Of a stretch of 64,000 nt of DNA, positions 14,320-22,969 are shown one piece after another (position 1 is the first letter of the stretch; every line of letters starts with the position of its first letter). The position numbers and the translations under genes were made by a program. Source of the stretch: Sphingobacterium athyrii (lineage in GTDB: Bacteria; Bacteroidota; Bacteroidia; Sphingobacteriales; Sphingobacteriaceae); NCBI RefSeq assembly GCF_003071065.1, contig NZ_QCXX01000010.1, forward strand, positions 614-64,613. The letters run 5' to 3'. Under the pieces are notes generated by a model. That model was not told the origin of the DNA and made no database searches. It saw nothing but the letters and a program-made list of their open reading frames with translations.

Positions 14320-16266
14320 TTAATCTTTTCGTATGAGATGAACTTCCGATGTCTGCGGAAAATTCAGCGGAACTCGCTCAATGGTGACAAAACTGGAATC
14401 TAAACCGAATCCTTTTTCTTCGGATAAACTCATTTTTTTCAGGTATCCATAAATGTCCATAATCACTTTCTCGATCCAGGACATCTGATTCGTTTTGGAT
14501 AGTACCTTCTCCAGCACGACAAATTTGAAATCTCCCGGAATATTATGTTTACGGAGGGTCTCGTATTGGCTTGTAATATCAATTTCGCCTTTTTTAACCA
14601 TATCTTCAACGACTTTTCGGAAAAGTAGACTGATACGCTGTTCTTCTCTAAACCCTAATTTAAAGTCAATGCGAATCAGTTTTCCCGGGATAAGTTGATC
14701 AATGGAGTATTCTCTTGTATGTGGGTGATCCATCACATCGACGTGGACTAGCCAATAGACGTCGGCACGCTTCGGTTTTTTATTGATGATGGAATAAATA
14801 ATCTTAGCTTCAATTTCAGATTTGAAATTCGCACTGGTCAGGTATACCAAATGTGAGGCAAAAGGCGGAACGGACTTGTCTTCGCTCAATTCCGAAATAA
14901 TTGGATAGTATTTATTGATATTGATAAAATTAACAAAACGATTTTTAATCTTACGTGCGGTATACCAACAGTACATTGTGCCAAACAAAGCAATTGCCAA
15001 TAGTAGCGTTAACCAGCCTCCATGCGCAATTTTTACACCATTACCAACCAAGAAGGTTAATTCTATCACAAAATAAGCGACCAGGAAAATGCCGATGAGC
15101 ACACGATTTACCTTTTTCATGGCAAGGAAATAGCCCATTAAAACTGTTGTCATCAATACCGTTAGATTGATGGCAAGGCCATAGGCGGCATCCATTTTAC
15201 TTGATTCTTCAAACACCCAGATAACGATCATACAGCCAATCCAGAGGATTAGGTTGATCGATGGAACATATAATTGCCCTTTATGTTCGCTTGGGTAGCG
15301 GATAGCAACCTTGGGCCATATATTTAAACGTACAGCTTCTGAAATCAGCGTGTATGATCCGGATATCATCGCCTGACTGGCAATTACGGCGGCAATGGTC
15401 GCAATAGCAATACCGTAACCGACAAACCAATCTGGCATAATGGAGTAAAACGGGTTTTCACCCCCTAACACCCGGCCTTCTTGTGTCAGTAACCATGCTC
15501 CCTGACCAAAATAGTTCAATATCAATGTAATTTTGACGTAGATCCAACTGATACGAATATTTGCTTTACCGCAGTGCCCCATATCCGAATACAACGCTTC
15601 TGCACCTGTCGTACAAAGAAATACTGCACCAATTAGGAGTAGCGAGTGCGGATAGGTTATTAAAATATGAAAAGCGTAATAAGGATTGATTGCTTTCATT
15701 ACTTCTGGTGCCAAATGGATATGCGATAAGCCGAGGACGCCAATAATGGTGAACCATATTGTCATCAATGGGCCGAATACTTTTCCCACAACCGAAGTTC
15801 CAAACCGTTGAATAATAAAAAGTAACGAAATAATTGTTACGACAATCGGCACTGTTGGTAGGCCCGGAAATTTGATATCCAAACCTTCTATCGCAGAAGA
15901 TATTGTGATGGCTGGTGTAATCATCCCATCAGCTAATAATGTCGCTGCACCTACCATGGCTGGAAAAATTAACCATGGTGCTCGCTTGCGAACTAAAGAG
16001 TAAAGTGAAAGAATTCCACCTTCACCTTTGTTGTCCGCGCGTAGCGTGATCCAGACATATTTGATGGTCGTTTGCAGTGTCAGTGTCCAAAAGACGCAGG
16101 AAAGGCCGCCCAAAACCAGATCTTTTTGAATGGCACCCTGTCCCATGATTGCTTTGAAGACATATAGCGGGGAGGTTCCGATATCTCCAAACACGATTCC
16201 TAAACTGATCAATAATCCGGCGAAACTCACCTTATTGATGCTGTTGTGATGACTGTTATCTGTCAT
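14320..16266 (-). CDS. kup: Potassium uptake protein Kup
   Basis: This 648-residue protein is a KUP/HAK/KT transporter that imports K+ with protons. The family opening SLGIVFGDIGTSPLYV lies at about residues 17-32. GGEGG-like AlaAsnLysGlyGluGlyGly (ADNKGEGG) follows at ~77-84, and about 12 membrane helices occupy residues 15-450. The ~200-residue C-terminus is a cytoplasmic domain. The length matches bacterial Kup (about 620-650). It is monocistronic, with its own promoter (16297-16304) and terminator. Confidence 0.95.
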   Translation of the reverse strand: MTDNSHHNSINKVSFAGLLISLGIVFGDIGTSPLYVFKAIMGQGAIQKDLVLGGLSCVFWTLTLQTTIKYVWITLRADNKGEGGILSLYSLVRKRAPWLIFPAMVGAATLLADGMITPAITISSAIEGLDIKFPGLPTVPIVVTIISLLFIIQRFGTSVVGKVFGPLMTIWFTIIGVLGLSHIHLAPEVMKAINPYYAFHILITYPHSLLLIGAVFLCTTGAEALYSDMGHCGKANIRISWIYVKITLILNYFGQGAWLLTQEGRVLGGENPFYSIMPDWFVGYGIAIATIAAVIASQAMISGSYTLISEAVRLNIWPKVAIRYPSEHKGQLYVPSINLILWIGCMIVIWVFEESSKMDAAYGLAINLTVLMTTVLMGYFLAMKKVNRVLIGIFLVAYFVIELTFLVGNGVKIAHGGWLTLLLAIALFGTMYCWYTARKIKNRFVNFININKYYPIISELSEDKSVPPFASHLVYLTSANFKSEIEAKIIYSIINKKPKRADVYWLVHVDVMDHPHTREYSIDQLIPGKLIRIDFKLGFREEQRISLLFRKVVEDMVKKGEIDITSQYETLRKHNIPGDFKFVVLEKVLSKTNQMSWIEKVIMDIYGYLKKMSLSEEKGFGLDSSFVTIERVPLNFPQTSEVHLIRKD

Positions 16267-16296
16267 TTAAGTATTATTTTATTTCAAAATATAATG

Positions 16297-16304
16297 CAAA
16301 AATA
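16297..16304 (-). promoter_or_regulatory. -7 box TATTTTTG for kup
   Basis: The minus strand reads TATTTTTG, matching TAnnTTTG, about 30 nt before the kup ATG. No ydaO/c-di-AMP riboswitch-like leader is possible in so short a 5' region. Confidence 0.6.
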
Positions 16305-16455
16305 TACTTTTTACTTATACTTTAAGCATATGCATTTTCTGCGCCAAATTTTAGCATTTCATTTGACATGTACAATAGCTGTTAAAATTTGTTAAAAGAA
16401 TCTTTTGATACCTCGTTTCACTAAAAAACTTTTAAACAAAATAGTAACTTTGTTG

Positions 16456-16486
16456 TTGATAATTCAAATAGTTAGCGTTATATTTG
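16456..16486 (+). promoter_or_regulatory. Candidate promoter for the T9SS-domain gene
   Basis: TTG at 16456-16458, a 20-nt spacer and TATATTTG at 16479-16486 fit the Bacteroidota consensus, 39 nt before the ATG. A second -7-like box, TAACTTTG, lies at 16445-16452. Confidence 0.55.
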
Positions 16487-16525
16487 ATTAAACCGTAACC
16501 AATATTTGAAGTCTAATTTAACACT

Positions 16526-16957
16526 ATGGGGAGAAATCTACTTAAAGCAGCTTATTTAACACTTATTACCGCACTGATTTTGTGCAGCGGGGTAGCTCAG
16601 GTGTATGCAAAGTCTCCTGATGGCTATACTTATTTGCAGACTACTGGGAGCCGTAATGAAGAATTTGGTGATAATACAATCAAGGATACGGAGAAACTGA
16701 TTAATAACGTTAAGGTATTTTATAATCCTATTGCCGAACAGGTCAATCTTTCATTTAAATTGGCCAAATCATCTAGTGTGTCCATTAAAGTTATGGATGC
16801 GCTAGGAAACGAGATTTTACAGCTGATGAACGGAAATCTTGATGCTGGTATTCAAAATCTTTCGTTCGAGCATGGGGGCAAATTGACAACTGGATTTTAT
16901 TTTGTGCGTGTAGTTGCCGGATCAGAGACGGTGGTAAAGAGATTTTCTGTCCGTTAA
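16526..16957 (+). CDS. Small secreted protein that is essentially a T9SS sorting domain
   Basis: This 143-residue protein has a signal peptide (hydrophobic 8-25, likely cleaved after VYAK) and a ~35-residue linker. The last ~80 residues resemble a type IX secretion C-terminal sorting domain: VFYNPIAEQVNLSF, then IKVMDALGNEI, GNLDAGIQ, and GFYFVRVVAGSE ending KRFSVR. Type A sorting domains normally sit at the end of a large secreted enzyme or adhesin and are removed on export. Here no cargo domain precedes it. It may be a free-standing beta-sandwich protein, a decayed cargo or a T9SS-coupled small surface protein. Confidence 0.75.
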   Translation: MGRNLLKAAYLTLITALILCSGVAQVYAKSPDGYTYLQTTGSRNEEFGDNTIKDTEKLINNVKVFYNPIAEQVNLSFKLAKSSSVSIKVMDALGNEILQLMNGNLDAGIQNLSFEHGGKLTTGFYFVRVVAGSETVVKRFSVR

Positions 16958-17000
16958 TCCGTGGAAAAAATTCGATTGATAAATCGACATTATTAAAATA

Positions 17001-17036
17001 AAAAAACAAGGGGATCATTTGATCCCCTTGTTTTTT
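17001..17036. terminator. Bidirectional terminator between convergent genes
   Basis: A 16-bp perfect stem (core CAAGGGGATC / GATCCCCTTG) encloses ATTT and is flanked by A6 and T7. It serves the T9SS-domain gene (+) and ispG (-), whose stop codon is at 17040. Confidence 0.9.
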
Positions 17037-17039
17037 TGC

Positions 17040-19046
17040 TTATTCTTGCCCTTCATCAATCCAGCGCCCATCATCTTTAATGATCTTGATCAATTCGTCC
17101 AATGCCTGCGCGGAGCTTACATTCTTCTTGACGACTTGCTGGCCTCTGTACAAAGTCACTTTATCGGGGCCAGCGCCCACGTAACCATAATCTGCATCAG
17201 CCATTTCACCGGGGCCGTTCACGATACAGCCCATAATGCCAATTTTCAAGCCTTTGAGGTGATTGGTACGACTCCGAATCATTTGCGTGGTCTCCTGAAG
17301 ATCGAACAGGGTCCTTCCGCAGCTTGGACACGAAATATATTCTGTTTTTGATATCCTTGAACGGGTCGCCTGTAATATACCAAACGAAAGTGATGCAATA
17401 TTTTCCAACGGTGTGGCCGGAGAATCAATCCATATGCCCGAACCTAGGCCATCAATTAATAAAGCCCCCATGTCTGTGGCAGCATATAACTGTATTTTTG
17501 AGATAGGTTCCTCTGGATTCATAAACTCGCCCACAGGTCCTGAAAAATCCGATTGCCGATACGATCTTTTGATAATGACAGGATTATCAATACCGAATTC
17601 CTGTAGATTTCGGAAAAATTGACGTTGATCAGCCATTCCGTGTATGTGATCAGTTTCCAAAACAAATACGACTGTCTTGTCTAGAGGCAATGTCTCAAAT
17701 AGTGGGCTCGTTAAATCCGTATTACGTATTTTTACCATGTTCAAAACACGGTCCTTATTGTCCGTTTGGATAAATTCTTCCAATGTATAGAGCGGATGGA
17801 TATTTGTTTTGTCCTGAAGTTTAGACCAGGTCATAAAATTATATACCTGTTTTAGATTTGCAGGCATATTAAAGGAAGGCAATTGATCGCCTAGATAGAC
17901 AAAATCTACGGATTGCTCCCCCATATGATACTTATCCAAAAGCATATCATAGCGGTAACCAACTTTTGTAAGAATTTGGGCGTCTTTTAGATTCTCATTT
18001 GAAATATCTGTCACAATCCGGGGAACCAGCGCCCCCCCAACGAAGGTATTGACCTCTTGACTCTGATAGGGGATAGTCGGGCTATCTGGGGAGAGTTGTA
18101 CGATTTCTTCTTTTGATTGACTGTTTAAGCTGGCTTTTCGTTTGCTATACCTATTAACCAATGCGATTGCTACCGGAGCTTCACGTTCAGGCTCCTCGGT
18201 CAAGGAAACCCTTACCGTATCTCCAAGTCCGTCTTCCAATAAGGTACCTATTCCTACTGCGGATTTTACACGGCCATCTTCTCCATCGCCTGCCTCGGTT
18301 ACACCAAGGTGTAAAGGATAGTTCATGTTTTCAGCAACCATCTTTTCAACCAGCAAACGGTAGGCTTTGACCATCACCTGTGGGTTGGAGGATTTCATTG
18401 AAATACAGAGGTTATGGAAACTAAGATCTTCACACATCCGGATAAATTCCATCGCAGATTCGACCATTCCTTCAGGGGTATCTCCATAGTGGCTCATGAT
18501 CCGATCTGAAAGTGAACCATGATTTGTACCGATGCGCATGGCAGTACCATGCTCTTTGCAGATCTTTACTAAAGGAGCAAACTTTGTATAGATGCGTTCC
18601 AGTTCTAACTTATATTCATCCGCAGTATAGGAAAGCTGGTCAAACTTCTTCTTATCCGCATAATTACCAGGATTAATCCGGACTTTCTCTACAATCCGGG
18701 CTGCAACTTCAGCCGCATTTGGTGTAAAGTGTATATCTGCCACCAAGGGGACCTGATAACCTCTTTTTCGAAGTTCGTTTTTTATATTTGCTAGATTCTG
18801 GGCTTCTTTTATGCTTGGGGCCGTGATACGAACATATTCACAGCCCGCTTCTACCATTCGAATGGTCTGTTCGACTGAACCGATGGTATCCATCGTATCC
18901 ACAGTAGTCATACTTTGAATACGAATCGGGTTGTCTCCCCCCATAGGGACGTCGCCGATCTGAATTTCCCTGGTCTTCCATTTCGAATATTCTACCTTGG
19001 AATTACAATAGATTCCCGGTAAAGTCAACATATTACTTGTGTTCAT
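17040..19046 (-). CDS. ispG: 4-hydroxy-3-methylbut-2-enyl diphosphate synthase IspG (long form)
   Basis: This 668-residue enzyme carries out the penultimate step of the MEP isoprenoid pathway, reducing MEcPP to HMBPP with a 4Fe-4S cluster. The N-terminal TIM barrel begins with VPMGGDNPIRIQSMTT. The cluster ligands lie near the C-terminus: CPSCGR and, 30-odd residues later, GIMGCIVNGPGE. A central insert of about 270 residues distinguishes it from the ~370-residue E. coli enzyme; plant and Bacteroidota enzymes share this three-domain form. The ATG at 19046 is chosen because an upstream in-frame GTG abuts the -7 box. Confidence 0.96.
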   Translation of the reverse strand: MNTSNMLTLPGIYCNSKVEYSKWKTREIQIGDVPMGGDNPIRIQSMTTVDTMDTIGSVEQTIRMVEAGCEYVRITAPSIKEAQNLANIKNELRKRGYQVPLVADIHFTPNAAEVAARIVEKVRINPGNYADKKKFDQLSYTADEYKLELERIYTKFAPLVKICKEHGTAMRIGTNHGSLSDRIMSHYGDTPEGMVESAMEFIRMCEDLSFHNLCISMKSSNPQVMVKAYRLLVEKMVAENMNYPLHLGVTEAGDGEDGRVKSAVGIGTLLEDGLGDTVRVSLTEEPEREAPVAIALVNRYSKRKASLNSQSKEEIVQLSPDSPTIPYQSQEVNTFVGGALVPRIVTDISNENLKDAQILTKVGYRYDMLLDKYHMGEQSVDFVYLGDQLPSFNMPANLKQVYNFMTWSKLQDKTNIHPLYTLEEFIQTDNKDRVLNMVKIRNTDLTSPLFETLPLDKTVVFVLETDHIHGMADQRQFFRNLQEFGIDNPVIIKRSYRQSDFSGPVGEFMNPEEPISKIQLYAATDMGALLIDGLGSGIWIDSPATPLENIASLSFGILQATRSRISKTEYISCPSCGRTLFDLQETTQMIRSRTNHLKGLKIGIMGCIVNGPGEMADADYGYVGAGPDKVTLYRGQQVVKKNVSSAQALDELIKIIKDDGRWIDEGQE

Positions 19047-19054
19047 ATATAACA

Positions 19055-19062
19055 CAAAGTTA
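19055..19062 (-). promoter_or_regulatory. -7 box TAACTTTG for ispG
   Basis: The minus strand reads TAACTTTG only 8 nt before the ispG ATG at 19046, so the mRNA has almost no leader. Confidence 0.6.
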
Positions 19063-19091
19063 GCTTTTCTTGACTAAAAATCTGCTGTCAA

Positions 19092-20039
19092 TTAATATCT
19101 TCTAATTTTTATTGATGTGATCCCGCCGTTGATGTCAAAATCGAATTTTTGTGTTGCTGTATCGTAATTTGTGGATTTAACCTGCCCTTCACTTTTTAAG
19201 AAATCGCCCTCATAATCTGTGGAAGATAACGCATTATCGCTGTTGATGCGGCATGCTGCATTTTTAGGAATTGCGATTTCGATCGAAGATGCACCGGCAT
19301 CCATAGCTATTTTTGTTGTTGCCAGAGGCTGTCCAAGTTTTAATTTTAGACTTGTCGCTCCGGCATCAATATCCAATAGCTCAATTTTATAAGCTGAAAG
19401 ATCCAAATTGGCATCAATTGCCCCGATATCAAAGTTCAGCTTCCATACGATAGTTGGATTGAGTGCGATATGCGTATTGTTGTTTTTACTATTAAAATCT
19501 TTGTCTTTAAATTTGCCTTTTAAGTTAATATTGATCTTATCTGTAGATTCCCCACGCGTTGTCATACCTAGAAGATAATCATCAGATGTGTTGTAAGCGG
19601 TAAATATTGCAGAAGTTGTCGCGCTATCGTTCTTTAATGATGTTGCTCCGAGATCAATGTCTAGCGATGCACGTTGGATTTTATCGTCCAAAGGAACCTG
19701 TAGTTTTTGTGTTGTATATGCGGTCTTATCGTTTGGATCGTCCATATCGATTTGCACGCCTTTATTTTTTAGTAGTTGCGTTAATAAGGGCTCTTTTGGG
19801 GTAGATAAACCGATATAAGTAAGGAATCCCAAGATGACTACTGTCGCGCCGATAGCAATAAACTGTCCTATTTGTTGATCTTTAGGGACCAACATACGGA
19901 TTCCTGCGAGTACAATAAATAAAGGCCAATATCTGAAAATTCCAACCCAATTAAAGGATATGCTATTCAGTTGGGATAATAATAAGACAATCCCTATGAA
20001 AAGAATTGTAATTCCAGTTGTTATACGTTGTGTGTTCAT
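19092..20039 (-). CDS. LiaF-like membrane protein with toastrack-type C-terminus
   Basis: This 315-residue protein has three or four N-terminal membrane helices (about 8-23, 30-50 and 57-78) of the LiaF transmembrane (DUF5668) type, with the RYWPLFIVLAGIRML signature. The remaining ~210 residues are beta-rich, with repeated D-x-GA-xx-L/I units (IDLGATSLK, FDIGAIDANL, IDAGATSLKL, MDAGASSIEI). This is the repeating-strand pattern of toastrack/DUF4097-like domains. Such proteins take part in cell-envelope stress sensing (Lia/Psp networks) in Firmicutes; a similar role here is inference. It is monocistronic from the -7 box at 20065-20072. Confidence 0.75.
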   Translation of the reverse strand: MNTQRITTGITILFIGIVLLLSQLNSISFNWVGIFRYWPLFIVLAGIRMLVPKDQQIGQFIAIGATVVILGFLTYIGLSTPKEPLLTQLLKNKGVQIDMDDPNDKTAYTTQKLQVPLDDKIQRASLDIDLGATSLKNDSATTSAIFTAYNTSDDYLLGMTTRGESTDKININLKGKFKDKDFNSKNNNTHIALNPTIVWKLNFDIGAIDANLDLSAYKIELLDIDAGATSLKLKLGQPLATTKIAMDAGASSIEIAIPKNAACRINSDNALSSTDYEGDFLKSEGQVKSTNYDTATQKFDFDINGGITSIKIRRY

Positions 20040-20064
20040 GACTAATTCCGTTTGTTATATACCC

Positions 20065-20072
20065 CAAAAGTA
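20065..20072 (-). promoter_or_regulatory. -7 box TACTTTTG for the LiaF-like gene
   Basis: The minus strand reads TACTTTTG, matching TAnnTTTG, 25 nt before the start codon. Confidence 0.55.
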
Positions 20073-20283
20073 AATCGCTTTATTGGACACTGTATGAAAG
20101 ATTAGGCTATTATACATAAAAATTCGGTAAATGTGACGAAATGGTCGGTAAGTAATTTCGTTTTTCTCCCACTTTTTAGGTTTTTGCTTGTTTATATATT
20201 TGACGGAATTAATTACCTTTAATGGATACGTGGGCCAAACATAAAGTTTGGTGCCTGTAATATACAGAATTTAAATTGATAAT

Positions 20284-21018
20284 ATGATTTTTCATCACAT
20301 TGGTGCTTATCTTATACTGCTCAAGTCGGTCTTTAAAAAACCAGAAAAAGGGCGTATCTATTGGAAGGAGACCATACTGACCATGACCGATATTGGAATA
20401 GGATCTTTGGGACTTATTGTGATCATTTCAACTTTTATTGGAGCGGTAATGACCATGCAGATTGCTTTTCAGATGGTTTCCGACCTTATTCCCAATTCGA
20501 TTATAGGTTCTATTAATAGGGATTCAAATATTTTAGAGTTGGGACCTACGATTTCGGGATTGGTATTGATGGGGAAAATAGGCTCATCAATTTCTTCTCA
20601 AATTGGTTCTATGCGCGTAACGGAGCAGATTGATGCTTTGGAGATCATGGGGATCAATGCCCCGGGCTATCTCATATTGCCTAAAATATTGGCCGGTGTG
20701 ACGATGATTCCCATGTTGGTTATTATCGCCATCGTTTGTGCTTTAGTGGGGGGGCTACTAGGGGGCTCACTATCCGGGGCTGTAACACCTGCAGATTATA
20801 TTTTAGGCATTCAAGACAATTTTAATGGTTTTACCGTCACTGTAGCGCTCGTAAAAGCTGTTGTGTTCGGTTTTATCATTACGTCAGTATCGGCGTATAA
20901 GGGATATAAAGTGAAAGGTGGGGCGCTCGAGGTGGGACAAGCGAGTACCGAAGCTGTTGTGGTCGGCTGTATTACCATTCTGGCAGCAGATTATGTAATT
21001 ACAGCATTAATGCTTTAA
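20284..21018 (+). CDS. mlaE: MlaE-family lipid ABC transporter permease
   Basis: This 244-residue membrane protein has the MlaE signatures GAVMTMQIAFQM, a LGPTISGLVLMGKIGSSI stretch near residues 88-105, and ALEIMGINAPGYLI with the conserved Glu and Pro. About five membrane helices are visible. With the ATPase that starts 10 nt downstream it forms the inner-membrane core of an Mla-type phospholipid transporter. No MCE-domain substrate-binding gene follows within the window, so that part must lie elsewhere. Sphingobacterial pairs of this kind are usually annotated as organic-solvent-resistance transporters. Confidence 0.9.
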   Translation: MIFHHIGAYLILLKSVFKKPEKGRIYWKETILTMTDIGIGSLGLIVIISTFIGAVMTMQIAFQMVSDLIPNSIIGSINRDSNILELGPTISGLVLMGKIGSSISSQIGSMRVTEQIDALEIMGINAPGYLILPKILAGVTMIPMLVIIAIVCALVGGLLGGSLSGAVTPADYILGIQDNFNGFTVTVALVKAVVFGFIITSVSAYKGYKVKGGALEVGQASTEAVVVGCITILAADYVITALML

Positions 21019-21027
21019 AAAGATCTT

Positions 21028-21786
21028 ATGATTGAAATTGAAAATATTAACAAGTCTTTTGGTGAGAACCATGTTTTAAAAGGAATCAGTGCAAATTTCG
21101 AACCCGGAAAAGTGAGTTTGATCATTGGCGGATCCGGTTCGGGAAAAAGTACCTTATTAAAATGTATCGTTGGATTGCATCATCCCGAAAAGGGTAAGGT
21201 ACTGTTTGACAATAGCGATTTCACCAGGATGAATTTTGAAGAACGCGTACCGATACGGAAAGAAATCGGGATGTTATTTCAGAATTCAGCCCTGTTTGAT
21301 TCAATGACGGTGGAGCAAAACATTATGTTCTCCTTGGATATGTTCACAGATATGTCTAAAGCCGAAAAATTAGACCGCGCGAACCATTGTTTGGAACAGG
21401 TTAACCTGGAGGGAAGAAACAAATTATTCCCCGCGGAACTATCTGGAGGAATGAAAAAACGTGTTGGTATCGCGCGAGCGATCAGTATGAATCCCAAATA
21501 TCTTTTTTGCGATGAACCAAATTCAGGTTTGGATCCTGAGACCTCTATTGTAATTGATGAATTGGTGCTTAAAATTACCCAGGAACTGAAGTGCACAACA
21601 GTCGTCGTAACCCACGACATGAACTCTGTTATGGGGATCGGTGAGTATATTTTGTTTTTATATCAAGGGCAGAAATTTTGGGAGGGGTCCAATAAAGATA
21701 TGATGCGATCCGATGTTGAGGAATTAAATAATTTTGTATTTGCAAGCCCATTGATGAAAAGCGCCAAAGCTTCTATGGGGCAATGA
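21028..21786 (+). CDS. mlaF: MlaF-family ABC transporter ATP-binding protein
   Basis: This 252-residue ATPase has Walker A GGSGSGKST near residues 33-41, a Q-loop in MLFQNSALF, the signature LSGGMKKRV near 139-147, Walker B YLFCDEPNSGLD and the switch His in VVTHDM. GGMKKRVGIARA and the NSGLDP stretch are typical of MlaF rather than of general importers. It energises the MlaE permease encoded 10 nt upstream, so they form an operon. Transport direction (retrograde or anterograde phospholipid movement) is not settled for Bacteroidota. Confidence 0.92.
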   Translation: MIEIENINKSFGENHVLKGISANFEPGKVSLIIGGSGSGKSTLLKCIVGLHHPEKGKVLFDNSDFTRMNFEERVPIRKEIGMLFQNSALFDSMTVEQNIMFSLDMFTDMSKAEKLDRANHCLEQVNLEGRNKLFPAELSGGMKKRVGIARAISMNPKYLFCDEPNSGLDPETSIVIDELVLKITQELKCTTVVVTHDMNSVMGIGEYILFLYQGQKFWEGSNKDMMRSDVEELNNFVFASPLMKSAKASMGQ

Positions 21787-21951
21787 ACGGTGAGATAATA
21801 AATATATTTACATTTATCATAGATTTTTGGTGATTTGGCCTATCCTGAAGATCCTGGATTACATGTATTTTTCTGCTGTTTTGATGTGAGGAATTTCCAT
21901 TTCCAAAGAGGATGGGCAGAAGCTAAATTTCAATATAAAAGAAATTTAGCT

Positions 21952-21959
21952 TAGTTTTG
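21952..21959 (+). promoter_or_regulatory. -7 box TAGTTTTG for the methyltransferase gene
   Basis: TAGTTTTG matches TAnnTTTG and lies 10 nt before the TTG at 21970. It argues that translation starts at one of the TTG codons at 21970 or 21976 with almost no leader. Confidence 0.5.
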
Positions 21960-21969
21960 TCGCAAAATT

Positions 21970-22875
21970 TTGATTTTGGCAACAACGAATATACAACTAT
22001 TGACCCCACAACATTGGAAAGACTATGAGCTTATTGACTGTGGTGATTTTGAGAAATTAGAACGCTTTGGTGATCTGATATTAATTAGGCCGGAGCCACA
22101 GGCAGTGTGGCCCAAGGCTTCGAGCGATGCAGAATGGAACAAACGTTATCATATCAAATTCAAAGGGCGTTCGGCTACTTCCGGAGAGTGGTTGAAAAAA
22201 AATCCAAAAATCCAGGACCGTTGGCATATCCAATATAAAAACGATGATGTCGCGATCAAATTCAGATTGGGATTGACATCGTTTAAGCACGTTGGGATAT
22301 TCCCCGAACAGGCTGTCAATTGGGATTATATTTCGGAATCTGTTCGTTCCTTCAAAACTGAAAAACCCAAAGTTTTAAATCTTTTTGCATATACGGGAGG
22401 CGCTTCATTAATAGCGAAGGCCGCGGGAGCAGACACAACACATGTCGACTCTATTAAGCAAGTGGTCACTTGGGCCAATGAAAATATGGAAATTTCCAAT
22501 CTGGATAATATTCGCTGGGTGGTTGAGGATGCATTGAAGTTTGTCAAGCGCGAGCTAAAAAGGGGAAATACGTATAATGGTATTATTTTGGATCCACCAG
22601 CATACGGACATGGACCAAAAGGTGAAAAATGGAAGCTCGAAGACCATATTATGGAGATGATGACAGAGGTGGTTCAATTGTTGGATCCCCAAGAGCATTT
22701 CCTAATCTTAAATACCTATTCATTGGGTTTTTCTTCGGTCATAGTGGAAAATTTAATAAAAACTGCTTTTCCAAAAGTAGAAAATTTAGAAATTGGCGAG
22801 CTTTTTCTGCAAGCTACTGCAGGACCGAAACTTCCACTGGGAGTTTTTGGGAAATTTCGTAAAATTGCACGGTAA
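21970..22875 (+). CDS. Class I SAM-dependent methyltransferase (RlmI-like)
   Basis: This ~301-residue protein has a Rossmann methyltransferase core: VLNLFAYTGGASLIAKAAGA (SAM-binding motif I) near residues 136-155, an acidic HVDSIK motif II, and ILDPPAYGHGP (motif IV DPPAYG) near 201-211. This arrangement is seen in RlmI/RlmK-like 23S rRNA cytosine-C5 methyltransferases, but the N-terminal PUA domain is missing, so the substrate is uncertain. No ATG is available; TTG at 21970 or 21976 are the candidate starts, just downstream of a -7 box. Confidence 0.83.
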   Translation: MILATTNIQLLTPQHWKDYELIDCGDFEKLERFGDLILIRPEPQAVWPKASSDAEWNKRYHIKFKGRSATSGEWLKKNPKIQDRWHIQYKNDDVAIKFRLGLTSFKHVGIFPEQAVNWDYISESVRSFKTEKPKVLNLFAYTGGASLIAKAAGADTTHVDSIKQVVTWANENMEISNLDNIRWVVEDALKFVKRELKRGNTYNGIILDPPAYGHGPKGEKWKLEDHIMEMMTEVVQLLDPQEHFLILNTYSLGFSSVIVENLIKTAFPKVENLEIGELFLQATAGPKLPLGVFGKFRKIAR

Positions 22876-22914
22876 ATTTTGCCGTTGAATAAACAGGAAT
22901 ATTTATTAATTCAA

Positions 22915-22948
22915 TAAACGCGGCAGGTCCACAGGACTGCCGCGTTTA
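22915..22948. terminator. Terminator between convergent genes
   Basis: TAAACGCGGCAG and CTGCCGCGTTTA form a 12-bp stem around GTCCACAGGA. The flanks are A/T-rich rather than a clear T-run. It can serve the methyltransferase gene (+) and the 592-residue gene (-). Confidence 0.7.
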
Positions 22949-22969
22949 CTTTAGCTCCCAATAGAATGC

